From positions 620,001 to 684,000 of the forward strand of contig NZ_QPEX01000045.1 in the NCBI RefSeq assembly GCF_003335505.1: a DNA stretch of 64,000 nt. Direction: 5' to 3'. This stretch comes from Bremerella cremea. Lineage in GTDB: Bacteria > Planctomycetota > Planctomycetia > Pirellulales > Pirellulaceae. The position numbers were made by a program, and so were the translations under genes. Below, piece after piece: positions 36,132 to 45,362 of this stretch; the first letter of the stretch is position 1; every line of letters starts with the position of its first letter. The notes under the pieces are model-generated. The model was not told where the DNA came from, ran no database searches, and saw nothing but the letters and a program-made list of their open reading frames with translations.

Positions 36132-36914
36132 ATGCCCGGTTTTACGGTAAGCCCTCAACAGATCGCTCAGTTTCAGGAGCAAGGTTACCTGATCGTTCGG
36201 CAGATCTTTCGGGAAGCGGAGATGAATCGCTTGATCGCCTACGCCAAGGGAGACGAGTCGATGCTAGGCGAATCGTACGTCCGCAACGATGGGCAAGGTG
36301 GCGAGACTCGTTTGGCGGTGCGGAACGATTTAGCCGAAGACTCGCTTTACACGGCAGTGGTGCGGAGCCAGCGTATTGCCGGGACGATGGCTGCCTTGCT
36401 GGGGGACGAAGTCTATCACTACCATCATAAGATGACCCTCAAGCAGCCCCTCACTGGCGGCGCGTGGGAGTGGCACCAAGATTATGGGTATTGGTATTAC
36501 AACGGATGTTTATACCCTGACATGGGCAGTTGCATGCTAGCCGTCGATAAGGCCACCCAAGCCAACGGCTGCCTGCAAGTATTAAGTGGCTCGCACAAGC
36601 TGGGGCGTATCGAGCACGTGAAGGTTGGCCAGCAAACAGGCGCAGACCCTGAACGCGTCGCCGCAGCGTGTTCGCGACATGCCCTGGTTTACTGCGAAAT
36701 GGACCCAGGCGACGCCGTTTTCTTTCATAGCAATCTTCTGCATCGTTCCGATCAGAATACGTCGGAACTTTCGCGCTGGTCATTGATCTGCTGTTACAAT
36801 ACGCGTCACAATGATCCAATCGTCACCGGTGGCCGGCATCCGAATTACTCGCCGCTAGAGATCTGGCCCGACGAGCGTGTGACCGAAATGATCGAACGTC
36901 AGGCGGCTTTATAG
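36132..36914 (+). CDS. Phytanoyl-CoA dioxygenase-family oxygenase
   Basis: I start at the ATG at 36132, with AAGGA nine bases upstream, and not at the GTG at 36063. The 260-residue protein has the Fe(II)/2-oxoglutarate facial triad: His115-x-Asp117 in 'WEWHQDYGYWY' and a distal His204 in 'FFHSNLLHRSDQN', followed by Arg in 'SRWSLICCYN' for 2-oxoglutarate. PhyH relatives hydroxylate small metabolites, and in bacteria they often sit with sugar-dehydrogenase genes, as here. The substrate is not clear. It precedes the Gfo/Idh gene by 26 bases on the same strand. Confidence 0.9.
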   Translation: MPGFTVSPQQIAQFQEQGYLIVRQIFREAEMNRLIAYAKGDESMLGESYVRNDGQGGETRLAVRNDLAEDSLYTAVVRSQRIAGTMAALLGDEVYHYHHKMTLKQPLTGGAWEWHQDYGYWYYNGCLYPDMGSCMLAVDKATQANGCLQVLSGSHKLGRIEHVKVGQQTGADPERVAAACSRHALVYCEMDPGDAVFFHSNLLHRSDQNTSELSRWSLICCYNTRHNDPIVTGGRHPNYSPLEIWPDERVTEMIERQAAL

Positions 36915-36940
36915 TTTAAGAAACGTCAACGAGGCAACGG

Positions 36941-38137
36941 ATGACGCGGATTGCTTTGCTAGGGACCGGATTAATCGGTCGCTTCTATACCGAGTCGCTT
37001 CAAGGCAAACGCTCGCGTGATCGTGTGGCGTTGGTTTATTCACGCAATGCAGACAGCGCGAAAGCGTTTGCTCACGAGTTTCAAATTCCACGGCATACCA
37101 CCGACCTGCACGCTGCGATTAGCGATCCGGAAATCGATGCGGTGATTATCGGTTTGCCGAATCATTTGCACGAGCAAGCCGTGGTCGCGGCGGCGACAGC
37201 TGGCAAAGCCGTTTTGTGCACCAAGCCACTCGGAACGAACGCGGCCGAGTCGCTGCGGATGTTGGAAGCGGTAGAAAAGGCTGGCGTCTTTCATGGTTAC
37301 CTGGAAGATTTGGTCTACACCCCGAAAACTTTGAAAGCACTTCAATCGATCCAAGCCGGCGCGATTGGGGATGTGCTATGGGTTCGTTCACGTGAAACAC
37401 ACCCTGGCCCGCACAGCGATTGGTTCTGGAATAAGGAACTCTCTGGCGGCGGCGCGATCATTGATATGGGTTGCCATTGCATCGAGATCGCCCGTAACTT
37501 CATCGGCAAAGATATTCGCCCGGTCGAGGTAATCTGTTGGGCCGATACCCAGGTTCACCCGGTCGACGTCGAAGATCACGCCGTGGGGATGGTTCGCTAC
37601 GAGAACGGAGCGATCGGCCAGTTTGAGGTTAGCTGGGCTTTTCGCGGCGGCATGGATCTGCGGGACGAAGTCGCCGGTACGGAAGGAACCATCTGGCTCA
37701 ATCATTGGCTGCGGACCGGGATGGAAATGTTCTCGGCAGCAGGCCAAGCGGGCTACGTCGCCGAGAAAGCGGAAAGCGAGACCGGCTGGCTGTTCCCCGT
37801 GGGGGACGAAGCGGCCGCGTTGGGGTATGTCGAAATGTTCGCCGATGTCCTTTCGCAACTAGAAAGCGGCGGCCAGCCGATGGAAGATTTTTACGATGGT
37901 TACGTTGTGAACGCCATCATCGACGCCGCTTATGCATCGGTGCAAAGCAAGCAGTGGACAGCCGTTGAGTTGCCGCTGTGGCGTGGCCGCGAAAACGTTC
38001 CGCACGTGGGAACTTCTCGCGAGTACGATGCCGAGCACCTACTCATCAAACGCGAAAAAATGCCCAGCGGAGCAACCAAGTTGATCCTACGACATAAAAC
38101 AACCGGCGAACTCAGCCAGCGAGTTGTCGAAGCTTAG
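36941..38137 (+). CDS. Gfo/Idh/MocA-family oxidoreductase
   Basis: The 398-residue NAD(P)-dependent enzyme has the Rossmann loop 'IALLGTGLIGRFY', 'IIGLPNHLHEQAVVAAATAGK', 'CTKPLG' (variant of the usual EKP) and the C-terminal alpha/beta domain 'GGAIIDMGCHCIEIARNF'. Members oxidise or epimerise sugars, inositols or amino sugars. It probably works with the PhyH oxygenase before it. The start has a weak RBS (AACGAGG). The last codons lie 21 bases from the end of a convergent small gene. Confidence 0.9.
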   Translation: MTRIALLGTGLIGRFYTESLQGKRSRDRVALVYSRNADSAKAFAHEFQIPRHTTDLHAAISDPEIDAVIIGLPNHLHEQAVVAAATAGKAVLCTKPLGTNAAESLRMLEAVEKAGVFHGYLEDLVYTPKTLKALQSIQAGAIGDVLWVRSRETHPGPHSDWFWNKELSGGGAIIDMGCHCIEIARNFIGKDIRPVEVICWADTQVHPVDVEDHAVGMVRYENGAIGQFEVSWAFRGGMDLRDEVAGTEGTIWLNHWLRTGMEMFSAAGQAGYVAEKAESETGWLFPVGDEAAALGYVEMFADVLSQLESGGQPMEDFYDGYVVNAIIDAAYASVQSKQWTAVELPLWRGRENVPHVGTSREYDAEHLLIKREKMPSGATKLILRHKTTGELSQRVVEA

Positions 38138-38158
38138 TAACTCGACCAAGCGGGATGC

Positions 38159-38374
38159 TTACACAACATCCACGCACTGGCTTTCCAGAATGCGCACCGC
38201 TCGTTTGGCTTCTTCGCCGTCGAGCAAGATGTGCAGGAGCGAGCTGCCTTCGCTGGGGTTCAAGTGAATCGTCAAGCGGCCGCTTTGTGGTTCCAGCCGG
38301 CACATTTGGATGCTGCTCAGGTTGACGTAACAGGTATGACCGTTGGAATCGGGAACGCGTAGAAAGTTGGCCAT
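38159..38374 (-). CDS. Small unrecognised protein
   Basis: AGGAGATC lies about ten bases before the ATG at 38374, so this 71-residue frame is very likely translated. It has 'NFLRVPDSNGHTCYVNLSS' and a C-terminal alternation 'EEAKRAVRILESQCVDVV', without membrane segment or metal motif. A small cytoplasmic beta/alpha protein of unknown role. Confidence 0.7.
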   Translation of the reverse strand: MANFLRVPDSNGHTCYVNLSSIQMCRLEPQSGRLTIHLNPSEGSSLLHILLDGEEAKRAVRILESQCVDVV

Positions 38375-38529
38375 GGCTTGATCTCCTGGGAAGTAAATCG
38401 TCGATTCGATTTAAGATATCCCTCGCACAGAAGACAAGCAACACGTCGACCGGGGGTTAAGCCGCACCGGGCTGATTTTCGAGCGTGTACCAACTTGGCA
38501 AAACCGGGACAAATACGGAGCCGAGGCGT

Positions 38530-39489
38530 CTAACAAGTGACGGCAGCTGACTGCCAATTGGCCTGAAAAAACTCGGGCAGCATCTCCTTGGCAATCGGAC
38601 GTAGCCGCTCGGCTTCGCTGGTGGGGATCGAGCGATAGGGCCAACGCATGGTCGTGCCGACATAGGCCCAGCCGCCAATTTGACTAAGCAAACGATCGCA
38701 GGCCGCATTGCAATAGTGATCGCGCGTAATGAACGGGGCAATATGCTCGGCCATGAAAGCTCTCAGCCGCTGCTCCAATTCTAACGCCCCCGGCAAGTCG
38801 GTTTGCATTTGATCGGTCCATCGCTGGGCAACGGCAGGGTTCAAGCAGGCCACGTTCGAGTAAGCTCCGTGGGCTCCTTGCTTGATACCACTAGCCAACA
38901 GATGCCCCGGGACAAAAACGCTCAAGTCCGAGAGATGTTCACGCATCGACGCGTACCAAGCGGCGTCTCCCCCTGCCGTCTTCAGCCCGATAAGGCTTGG
39001 GACCTGTGCGGCCAAGTTGCCAATCTCAACCGGTGTGAGAACTCGTTTGGCATGGGGCGGATTGTACAGCACCATGCCAATCTCTCCGGCCGCTTCCGCC
39101 ATCCGCTGCAGAAAGGTAACGATCTCTTGATTCGTCGGTGGAAACCAGTCCGGTACAATCACCTGGACCGCACTCGGCTTAAGCGAAATAGCTCGCTTGA
39201 GCCGTGCTAACGAAATTTGAGCCGACATGTGGCTCACACCGATTTGAAACGGCATGTTGGCGGCGTTGCATTTATCCGCGAGCAACCCGCTTACCAGATC
39301 AAACTCTTCTTCGCTCTGGCAATGAAACTCGCCGGCGGTTCCATGCGAGTAAATTCCATCAACCTGCATTGCGATGAGCGTATCGATTTCCGTCGCCAAC
39401 CGTGGCAGGTCGAGCGAATCGTCTTCCTTCCAGGGCACGATTAACGTCGCCCAGTTGCCGCGAATTTGCTCGGCGGAAAGTGGCTTCAT
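38530..39489 (-). CDS. Dihydrodipicolinate synthase-family aldolase, likely N-acetylneuraminate lyase
   Basis: The 319-residue class I aldolase keeps the Schiff-base Lys170 in 'LIGLKTAGGD', Tyr142 in 'VLYNPP' and a GTTGE-like loop 'SHGTAGEF'. DHDPS-family enzymes cleave or form pyruvate adducts. Its ATG is the last base of the stop of the sialidase gene (TAATG), so the two are translated together. This context points to cleavage of free sialic acid to N-acetylmannosamine and pyruvate (NanA role). Other family substrates cannot be excluded from sequence alone. No kinase or epimerase of the pathway is seen beside it. Confidence 0.85.
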   Translation of the reverse strand: MKPLSAEQIRGNWATLIVPWKEDDSLDLPRLATEIDTLIAMQVDGIYSHGTAGEFHCQSEEEFDLVSGLLADKCNAANMPFQIGVSHMSAQISLARLKRAISLKPSAVQVIVPDWFPPTNQEIVTFLQRMAEAAGEIGMVLYNPPHAKRVLTPVEIGNLAAQVPSLIGLKTAGGDAAWYASMREHLSDLSVFVPGHLLASGIKQGAHGAYSNVACLNPAVAQRWTDQMQTDLPGALELEQRLRAFMAEHIAPFITRDHYCNAACDRLLSQIGGWAYVGTTMRWPYRSIPTSEAERLRPIAKEMLPEFFQANWQSAAVTC

Positions 39490-40673
39490 TATTTCTGGGC
39501 TTCCTTTACCAGGGTTTCCCAGTCGAAGTGGGTAAAGGTGATCTTGCGATAATTATCCCGTTCGTAGAAGCAACCAATCTGCGGATTTCCTGCGGGCGAA
39601 TCGAAGATACAGAGGCACGAATAGGCGCTGCTTCCGTCGTAAATCGGCATCGCAAGAGGCCAAGTTTCGCCGTCGTCTTCGCTGGCCAAAATCGTCATCG
39701 CCTCGCGTTTATCAGGGTGAGCTGGGTTCAGAAAGAGGAGCACGCCAGCCTGCTCGGCACTTGGCCAACGCAAACGTCGGATGCTGGCCTGACAGCGTGG
39801 TTCGACCAGTTCCGGATCGATTTTCTGATCGGTCCAGGTTGCTCCACCATCTTCAGAAATCGCGGTCTGACGGGCCTTGATCGAGCGGTCGTAGTTCCGC
39901 ATGCAAAGCATCATCTTCCCGCCGGTAAGCTCAACCACTTCACACTCGTTGACTTGGCCTTTTGGTGTCCGTCCACCCAACTGCCAGGTTTTGCCATGGT
40001 CGTCGGAATAGATCACGTGCGAGTAGTAACCTTTGGTGCCGGCTTCGATATGATCGCAAGGAATTACCAGACGCCCTTTGTGCGGCCCATGTTCGAGCTG
40101 AATACCACAACCAGGCCCGGTAGCGTACCAAGCCCAATTTTTCTTCTTGGTGGTAGCGGTAATTTCCTGAGCCGAGGACCAAGTTTTGCCATCGTCTTCG
40201 GAAGAAAGAACATACACGCGGCGTGTGTCCTTGCTTTTTCCATTGATGATTTGGCCTTCATGATCGCTACCTAAGTTCCATGTGGACAAAAGCCAGATGA
40301 CTCCCGTTTCCTGGTCAACGACCACACAAGGGTTACCGCACGTATTGCTGCCATCGTCCCAAATCACTTGCATTGGCGACCACGTTTTGCCACCGTCGGT
40401 CGAACGCCGCAGCAGTAAGTCGATTTTGCCGGCGTCGGACAGGCTGTTCTTTCGTCCTTCGCAAAAAGCCAGCAACGTTCCTGATTTGGTGACTGCAAGC
40501 GCAGGAATTCGGTAGCTGTTGTAGCCTCCTTCGCCAGAAACAAACAAATCGGTTTGTGGCAGGGCTTGGCTATCTTCCACTTTGTTTTCCGCCAGAGCGG
40601 TCTGGCAGCAAAGCACCAAAGCCAGGCACAAATGGGCCAAAACGGTCGCGGGTTTTACAAACGTGTTGGTCAT
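39489..40673 (-). CDS. Exported sialidase (BNR exo-alpha-sialidase)
   Basis: The 394-residue protein has a signal peptide (CLALVLCCQTALAEN) and the sialidase beta-propeller: Y-R-I-P at 54-57 in the place of FRIP, an acidic catalytic Asp near 80 ('SLSDAGKIDLLLRRS'), and five Asp-box repeats of the form S-x-D-x-G-x-T-W (for example STDGGKTW, SEDDGKTW, SDDHGKTW, SEDGGATW and SEDDGETW). 'NECEVVEL' and 'SAYSCLCI' hold candidate catalytic Glu and Tyr. It releases terminal sialic acid from glycans outside the cytoplasm. The ATG at 40673 has GAGAGGA upstream. It is the first gene of a two-gene operon with the lyase-like gene. Confidence 0.93.
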   Translation of the reverse strand: MTNTFVKPATVLAHLCLALVLCCQTALAENKVEDSQALPQTDLFVSGEGGYNSYRIPALAVTKSGTLLAFCEGRKNSLSDAGKIDLLLRRSTDGGKTWSPMQVIWDDGSNTCGNPCVVVDQETGVIWLLSTWNLGSDHEGQIINGKSKDTRRVYVLSSEDDGKTWSSAQEITATTKKKNWAWYATGPGCGIQLEHGPHKGRLVIPCDHIEAGTKGYYSHVIYSDDHGKTWQLGGRTPKGQVNECEVVELTGGKMMLCMRNYDRSIKARQTAISEDGGATWTDQKIDPELVEPRCQASIRRLRWPSAEQAGVLLFLNPAHPDKREAMTILASEDDGETWPLAMPIYDGSSAYSCLCIFDSPAGNPQIGCFYERDNYRKITFTHFDWETLVKEAQK

Positions 40674-40932
40674 CCTGGGTGTCCTCTCGATCGTCGATTT
40701 TTGGTAAGCCCAAACCGCGCGCAAAACGATTCTGGCATTCCATGTTGGGTGGGATGGGGGGAACTCGCGGCGAGGATCGATGGCGATAAATCGTTAAATT
40801 ATGGGCAATCTTGCGCCCGCCAAGTAATATGGTAACCAACACAAAATGTAGCGATATAAGCAATTCAGGCAAAATCATGGGCAGTTTCGCTACTCCTATT
40901 GAAGACTACCATCGCCTCAGGATTCGGCTGAA

Positions 40933-42138
40933 ATGAACCTAAACATGGTCATCAAGTCATCGGCCAATCGTCGTATGACGAGCCATCACGCAGGGGCGGA
41001 GAAGGCCCGCAGCGTTCTCCTTTCCCTCAGCTGGTACTATCCAGAGATCCATCGTGGGGTTGCGAAGTTCGCCAGCGAGCGGCATTGGCATCTCACTGCG
41101 GATCTCGACGACTTGGTCCCCAAGCATTGGCAAGGCGACGGCGTGATAACGTTGCTTGGCGGCCGCGCTCAGTTATGGCGTCGTTTGTGGCGGCTCGATG
41201 CGCCCATCGTCGATCTTTCAGAAAGTCGCCCCGATATCGACTTGCCTCGGGTAACGGTCGACAACGCTCAGATCGGGCGACTGGCAGCTCGGCATTTTTT
41301 GGATCGAGGCCATCGCAACTTCGCCTTCGTGCATCGCTGGGAGATGGGAGTCAGCCGGGCCCGTCTGCAAACTTTTCAGGCCGAACTCCGCAGCGCTGGC
41401 TTCGATTGCGAGATTTTGTCTTGGCAGCGCGAACGCCACCAACAAGAGGATACCCGACAGCAGCGACATCTTTGGCTGGTGCGGCGGCTTTCGCAATTGC
41501 CGCGTCCCTTGGCTGCTTTTGTTGTTCGCGATATCGAAGCGGTTGAAGTCATCGAAGCTTGTGCGGCCTCGAACCTTGCGATCCCAGAGCAGATCGCCGT
41601 GCTAGGAGTCGATAACACGGAAACGATTTGCGATTGCCTACGAGTGCCCCTTTCAAGCGTCGAAACCAACTGGGAACGCGTGGGCTATGAAGGCGCTGCC
41701 CTGTTGGATCGCATTATGAACGGCGAACCTGTTCCTACTTCCCCGCTTTACGTTCCGCCGGGTGGAATTGTCGACCGACGGAGCACCGACAGCCTGGCCG
41801 TCGATCACCCTGGCGTCGCGGCAGCGCTGCGATTTATGCGCGACTTCTCTCACGATCCGATCGATATGAGCGACGTTGTGAAGCATGTTGGCATGTCGCG
41901 AAGTGGCCTCGAGAAAGCCTTCCGCGAACATTATCCACGGTCGCCGATGGAGGAATTGCGCAAGCTGAGAATGACGGACGCGTGTCGGATGCTGGCCGAG
42001 ACAAAACTGAAAATCGCCCAGGTCGCCGAGCAATCAGGCTTTCTGACATCGCACAACCTATGTCGTATCTTCCGACGCCAACTAGGAATTTCCCCGAATC
42101 AGTACCGCGCCCAGCATGGGAGCGGAGGGCAACCTTAA
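40933..42138 (+). CDS. XylR-type regulator: LacI-like sensor with AraC DNA-binding domain
   Basis: Residues about 25-290 are a periplasmic-binding-protein fold sensor ('VLLSLSWYYPEIHRGVAKFA', 'DLPRVTVDNAQIGRLAARHF', 'PEQIAVLGVDNTETICDCL'), and residues about 300-398 an AraC double helix-turn-helix ('DMSDVVKHVGMSRSGLEKAF', 'KIAQVAEQSGFLTSHNLCRIF'). This arrangement is the E. coli XylR plan, where a sugar in the sensor controls binding. It is divergent from the sialidase operon, so it probably senses a sialic-acid-related sugar and controls it. No operator could be named with confidence. Confidence 0.92.
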   Translation: MNLNMVIKSSANRRMTSHHAGAEKARSVLLSLSWYYPEIHRGVAKFASERHWHLTADLDDLVPKHWQGDGVITLLGGRAQLWRRLWRLDAPIVDLSESRPDIDLPRVTVDNAQIGRLAARHFLDRGHRNFAFVHRWEMGVSRARLQTFQAELRSAGFDCEILSWQRERHQQEDTRQQRHLWLVRRLSQLPRPLAAFVVRDIEAVEVIEACAASNLAIPEQIAVLGVDNTETICDCLRVPLSSVETNWERVGYEGAALLDRIMNGEPVPTSPLYVPPGGIVDRRSTDSLAVDHPGVAAALRFMRDFSHDPIDMSDVVKHVGMSRSGLEKAFREHYPRSPMEELRKLRMTDACRMLAETKLKIAQVAEQSGFLTSHNLCRIFRRQLGISPNQYRAQHGSGGQP

Positions 42139-42400
42139 ACAGCCAGAACAGGAGGACGCTGCGCTCTCATTCTCCTCTGATCTCTGCAACCGATAACCTC
42201 AGACCCTTTTGGCAGCAACCTGATGGGTAGCGAAATCAACCATGCTTTTCCCGAAAATGTACATTGTTCTTCCTCATTCATTAAGAAAGAATAAGCAAAT
42301 CGAGAAATGAATTTGTCATTTGTTTTACGTTTTTTTCTCCTGACAAACATTTCTCCTTCGGCGTTTCATTAAACGCTTCTCTTCGGGAACCTTGGTTACC
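42139..42400 (+). other. AT-rich leader of the first DUF1559 gene
   Basis: These 260 bases are more AT-rich than their surroundings. GCGTTT/AAACGC flank CATT at 42361-42376, a 6-base-pair hairpin close to the gene start. No ribosome binding site and no clear promoter was found. Confidence 0.4.
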
Positions 42401-43279
42401 ATGTCAAAAAAGCAAGGCTTTACGCTGGTTGAGCTTCTTGTCGTCATCGCCATCATTGGCGTTTTAATCGCTCTTTTGCTGCCGGCAGTGCAGCAAGCAC
42501 GCGAGGCCGCACGTCGCATGACTTGTAGCAACAACCTCAAACAAATTGGATTGGCGCTGCACAACTATCACGACACGTTCAAAACGTTTCCGCCCGCCAG
42601 TGTGCAGAGTAATACACTCTCGTGGAACGTGCTGATTTTGCCATTCATCGAACAAGGGGCACTGCACGATCAATTCAATTTCAACAGCGGATCGTGGAAC
42701 GCTGGCACCAACAAAGAAGGCCCGAACAAGCTGATTCACGGCTTGAATCGTATTTCTGGCTTCCTTTGCCCAAGCGGTACCATTGAGCAAGTCGTGCACG
42801 GTTCGAGTACCCTTTCGGATGGTCGCAAAGGTTACGTTTCTCACTACTATGGCAACCAAGGACCGCGTACCGGCCAAATCCTGGGCCAGGCAGCAGGAAA
42901 CGAATACCCGAGTGTTGGTGGCACGCAGCTCGGTGCTTTCCTTAACCGCAATTCGATCAAGTTCCGCGATATCACCGATGGTACGTCCAACACACTGCAA
43001 GTAGGAGAGATTACCGGTCTCCTGGGAACGGGCGATCAGAAGTTCGATGGGTCGAGTTGGGTTCGTGGGGAAACGGATGCTTCTGCCAAGTATGTCAAGC
43101 ACGGTATCAACACGCTTGGCTCCACCTTTGCCTACATGCCGTTCAACAGTCATCATCCTGGCGGCGCCCAATTTCAACTATGCGACGGCAGTTCTCGCTT
43201 CGTGCCTGAAACAATCGATATGGGAATCTATCGGGCTCTCTCTTCGCGTGCCTACGGCGAAGTCGTTTCTGAGGAATAA
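42401..43279 (+). CDS. DUF1559 pilin-like exported protein, copy 1
   Basis: The 292-residue protein starts with a type IV pilin-like leader: 'GFTLVELLVVIAIIGVLIAL' after a short basic N-terminus, with the G/F cleavage point of a prepilin peptidase. The body continues with 'LLPAVQQAREAARRM' and ends with the DUF1559 C-terminal signature 'HHPGGAQFQLCDGSSRF'. The family is planctomycete-specific and expanded, with unknown function; the leader shows that it probably goes to the cell envelope through a type II/IV system. A lipoprotein gene follows directly. The ATG at 42401 matches the second copy. Confidence 0.92.
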   Translation: MSKKQGFTLVELLVVIAIIGVLIALLLPAVQQAREAARRMTCSNNLKQIGLALHNYHDTFKTFPPASVQSNTLSWNVLILPFIEQGALHDQFNFNSGSWNAGTNKEGPNKLIHGLNRISGFLCPSGTIEQVVHGSSTLSDGRKGYVSHYYGNQGPRTGQILGQAAGNEYPSVGGTQLGAFLNRNSIKFRDITDGTSNTLQVGEITGLLGTGDQKFDGSSWVRGETDASAKYVKHGINTLGSTFAYMPFNSHHPGGAQFQLCDGSSRFVPETIDMGIYRALSSRAYGEVVSEE

Positions 43280-43408
43280 CGACACCATCCCTGACCGGCA
43301 GGGACCAATATTTCGTTCGTCGCCGACTCACTTTTTCCTTCTCAAGAATTTAATTCTCCCATGCAAACTCTCAACTGGCAGATCGCAGAAATGCTTCGTG
43401 CGGCTCCC

Positions 43409-43828
43409 ATGAAAAACCGTACCTCGCTGTCGCTGCTCTTGCTGATCGTCGTTGCCCTGGTCGGCTGCAGTCAGTCTGGCGACGACCCGCGTAGCTTCCA
43501 CGTGCAAGGAACGGCCACACTCGCGGGCAAGCCCATCCCGCGAGGTGGAATTACGTTTGATCCGGATGGCACGCTAGGCAACTCTGGCCCGCAAGGCTAT
43601 GCCGAAATCGTTGACGGCAAATTCAACACAAAACAAAATGGGCGGGCAACAACCGGTGGTGACCAGGTTGTTACCATCAGTGCCTACGACGGCGTTGCCA
43701 CAGAAGACAATCCGGAAGGTAGCCCACTATTTATTGGCTGGAATACCAAGGTGAAGTTCACCGATGAAAAGAACTCCACCATGGACTTCGACGTAAAGAA
43801 GAGTGACAAGTCGTTTGAAGGGACTTGA
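43409..43828 (+). CDS. Small lipoprotein with carboxypeptidase-regulatory-like fold, copy 1
   Basis: From ATG 43409 this is 139 residues with a lipoprotein signal (LLLLIVVALVGCSQSG, Cys in the LVGC lipobox). The mature part is a beta-sandwich type: 'GTATLAGKPIPRGGITFDPDG' followed by 'YAEIVDGKFNT', the usual 'xVxGKPL..G.V.F.P' layout of small planctomycete lipoproteins. It is the partner of the DUF1559 gene before it and has a relative at 48750. Binding of the partner or surface display is inference. Confidence 0.8.
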   Translation: MKNRTSLSLLLLIVVALVGCSQSGDDPRSFHVQGTATLAGKPIPRGGITFDPDGTLGNSGPQGYAEIVDGKFNTKQNGRATTGGDQVVTISAYDGVATEDNPEGSPLFIGWNTKVKFTDEKNSTMDFDVKKSDKSFEGT

Positions 43829-43860
43829 AGAACGTAGCGACATTTCAACCGTCAAGCGAG

Positions 43861-43900
43861 AAGCTGGCATGCCAATTACGGTAGCATGCCAGCTTTTTTT
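43861..43900 (+). terminator. Terminator after the first DUF1559–lipoprotein pair
   Basis: AAGCTGGCATGC (43861-43872) pairs perfectly with GCATGCCAGCTT (43884-43895), 12 base pairs, followed by a run of seven T. This is a strong Rho-independent terminator. Confidence 0.92.
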
Positions 43901-43954
43901 ATCGTGCTAGAGAAGAAGCCAGCGATCCCATAATCACCCATCAAGTGCTTGGTA

Positions 43955-44767
43955 TCACTCGATGTATTTACCGTGTTTGGCTTCGAAGTACTCTTTGGCA
44001 TTCGACCTGCCGTTCTCGTAGAAGTCTTCCACGCCCCAGACGACCTGATCCTTCCTCCGGACTTCCATTTCCAGGGAAGTCATGCGTGCAAACGAGTAGC
44101 GCCACTTCCCTGGTGTTCCATCTGCTTCCGAGACGGCTTCGATCTTAAGAAGCAATTCAGGGTCGTTACTAATCACGAAAGCGAACAAGGCTCCATCTAC
44201 CACGCCCTCGGTGGGAACTTTGTAGCGATAGAGTGGCTGGGAGAGCAGACGTAGTACCGTTGGCTCTCCCTTCCGCTTGCAAACCACTTGAAATTCTCTG
44301 GCTAACAAACGCATCTGCGATAAGCGTTGCTGTTCACGCGGACGCGGGGCCGGCACATCGGTGAAATCCAAAGAGCTTAGCCCGTTCACATCTGGCCGCC
44401 AGATCTCGTTTTCCTCATGCACTCCTACGGATGGTTGCGCATCCAGGAGGGAAAACTCTAGCATCACGTTGTTATAAGGACGACGAATCGAGTACGAGCA
44501 AGCGGCCACAGGCTTTTCGCCATCTAACCATAGCCAACTCGCGCCATGGATACTGCCTGACTCACGTGTGGGATTGGTATAACTGAGAATTGCATTTTCC
44601 GACAGCTTAAACTGACGACTCTCACTGGTCGACCGCAGAGTGTATGTCTGCGCAGCGGCCTCTAAATACTGTTTCGCCTTGTCCGACTCCCCTCGCTCTT
44701 GCCCGAACGAAACGGCTGACCAAGCGATCATTAGCACACTGCAAGCACCAATCCGATAGCCACCCAT
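43955..44767 (-). CDS. Unrecognised exported protein
   Basis: GAGGA nine bases before the ATG at 44767 supports this start over the longer frame. The 270-residue product has a signal peptide (IGACSVLMIAWSAVSFGQ) and a soluble domain ('NAILSYTNPTRESGSIHGAS', 'WGVEDFYENGRSNAKEYFE'). No family was recognised. It is on the minus strand between two DUF1559 modules and so is not part of their operons. Confidence 0.75.
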   Translation of the reverse strand: MGGYRIGACSVLMIAWSAVSFGQERGESDKAKQYLEAAAQTYTLRSTSESRQFKLSENAILSYTNPTRESGSIHGASWLWLDGEKPVAACSYSIRRPYNNVMLEFSLLDAQPSVGVHEENEIWRPDVNGLSSLDFTDVPAPRPREQQRLSQMRLLAREFQVVCKRKGEPTVLRLLSQPLYRYKVPTEGVVDGALFAFVISNDPELLLKIEAVSEADGTPGKWRYSFARMTSLEMEVRRKDQVVWGVEDFYENGRSNAKEYFEAKHGKYIE

Positions 44768-45362
44768 CTCTTCAATTCCTCTGGGCCAAGCATTTAGCAG
44801 CCTGTGGAATTTCTGCTTCGTTCGCGAGTGATTGAGATTGCGTCGAGCGCACGGCGTGACCACGCAGCAATCGCCCCAATCTCAATTACGTAGCCGATCT
44901 GAGAAAATCAACAGACTGCTGGGGGATGTTAATCGAGAACATATCAGACACGTTGACTAGATTCAAGAAATTTGCAGAAGCCGTTATCCAGTTGGCAGCG
45001 CAATCGCTACCGCTTGCCCAGTTCGTAGCATGACGGCGTGTTCCGAATAAATGGAATCCAACTCAGCAGTTATGGGCAAGCAATTACGTTTGTAGCGTGA
45101 CCTTCAAAGCGCAAGGCAATGCATCTGGCCAAGCTTTCTGGTGCCTGGCTTGGGATGCGTTGACAGCCCGAGCCATGGGATAAGAAGGTGCCTTCCTATT
45201 TCGCTTATGAGGAGCTCGTCTTTAATACTAAACAACCATCCCTTAACGTCATGTGGAACCATAGCAACGGCGGGGGTGTATCCATTTTTGCGTTTTTATT
45301 ATTTTCTAGCGAGAATCTGCAGAGATAAGGATGATTCGATATGAAAAGGAAAACACAACTCG
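44768..45362. other. Intergenic region upstream of the ECF sigma operon
   Basis: About 595 bases between divergent genes. A 67-codon frame in 45141-45344 is not convincing. TTGACA occurs at 45162-45167 without a good -10 at normal spacing. The ECF factor probably transcribes its own operon from a promoter here, but I could not name it. No repeat or hairpin of note. Confidence 0.4.

Noticed and set aside
40801..40883. Direct repeat ATGGGCA (40801, 40877) as an operator for the XylR-type regulator
   Set aside because: Seven bases repeated once in a 260-base gap is expected by chance, and the spacing gives no support.
45141..45344. 67-codon open frame upstream of the ECF sigma gene
   Set aside because: No ribosome binding site, no recognisable domain, and it lies in a likely promoter region.
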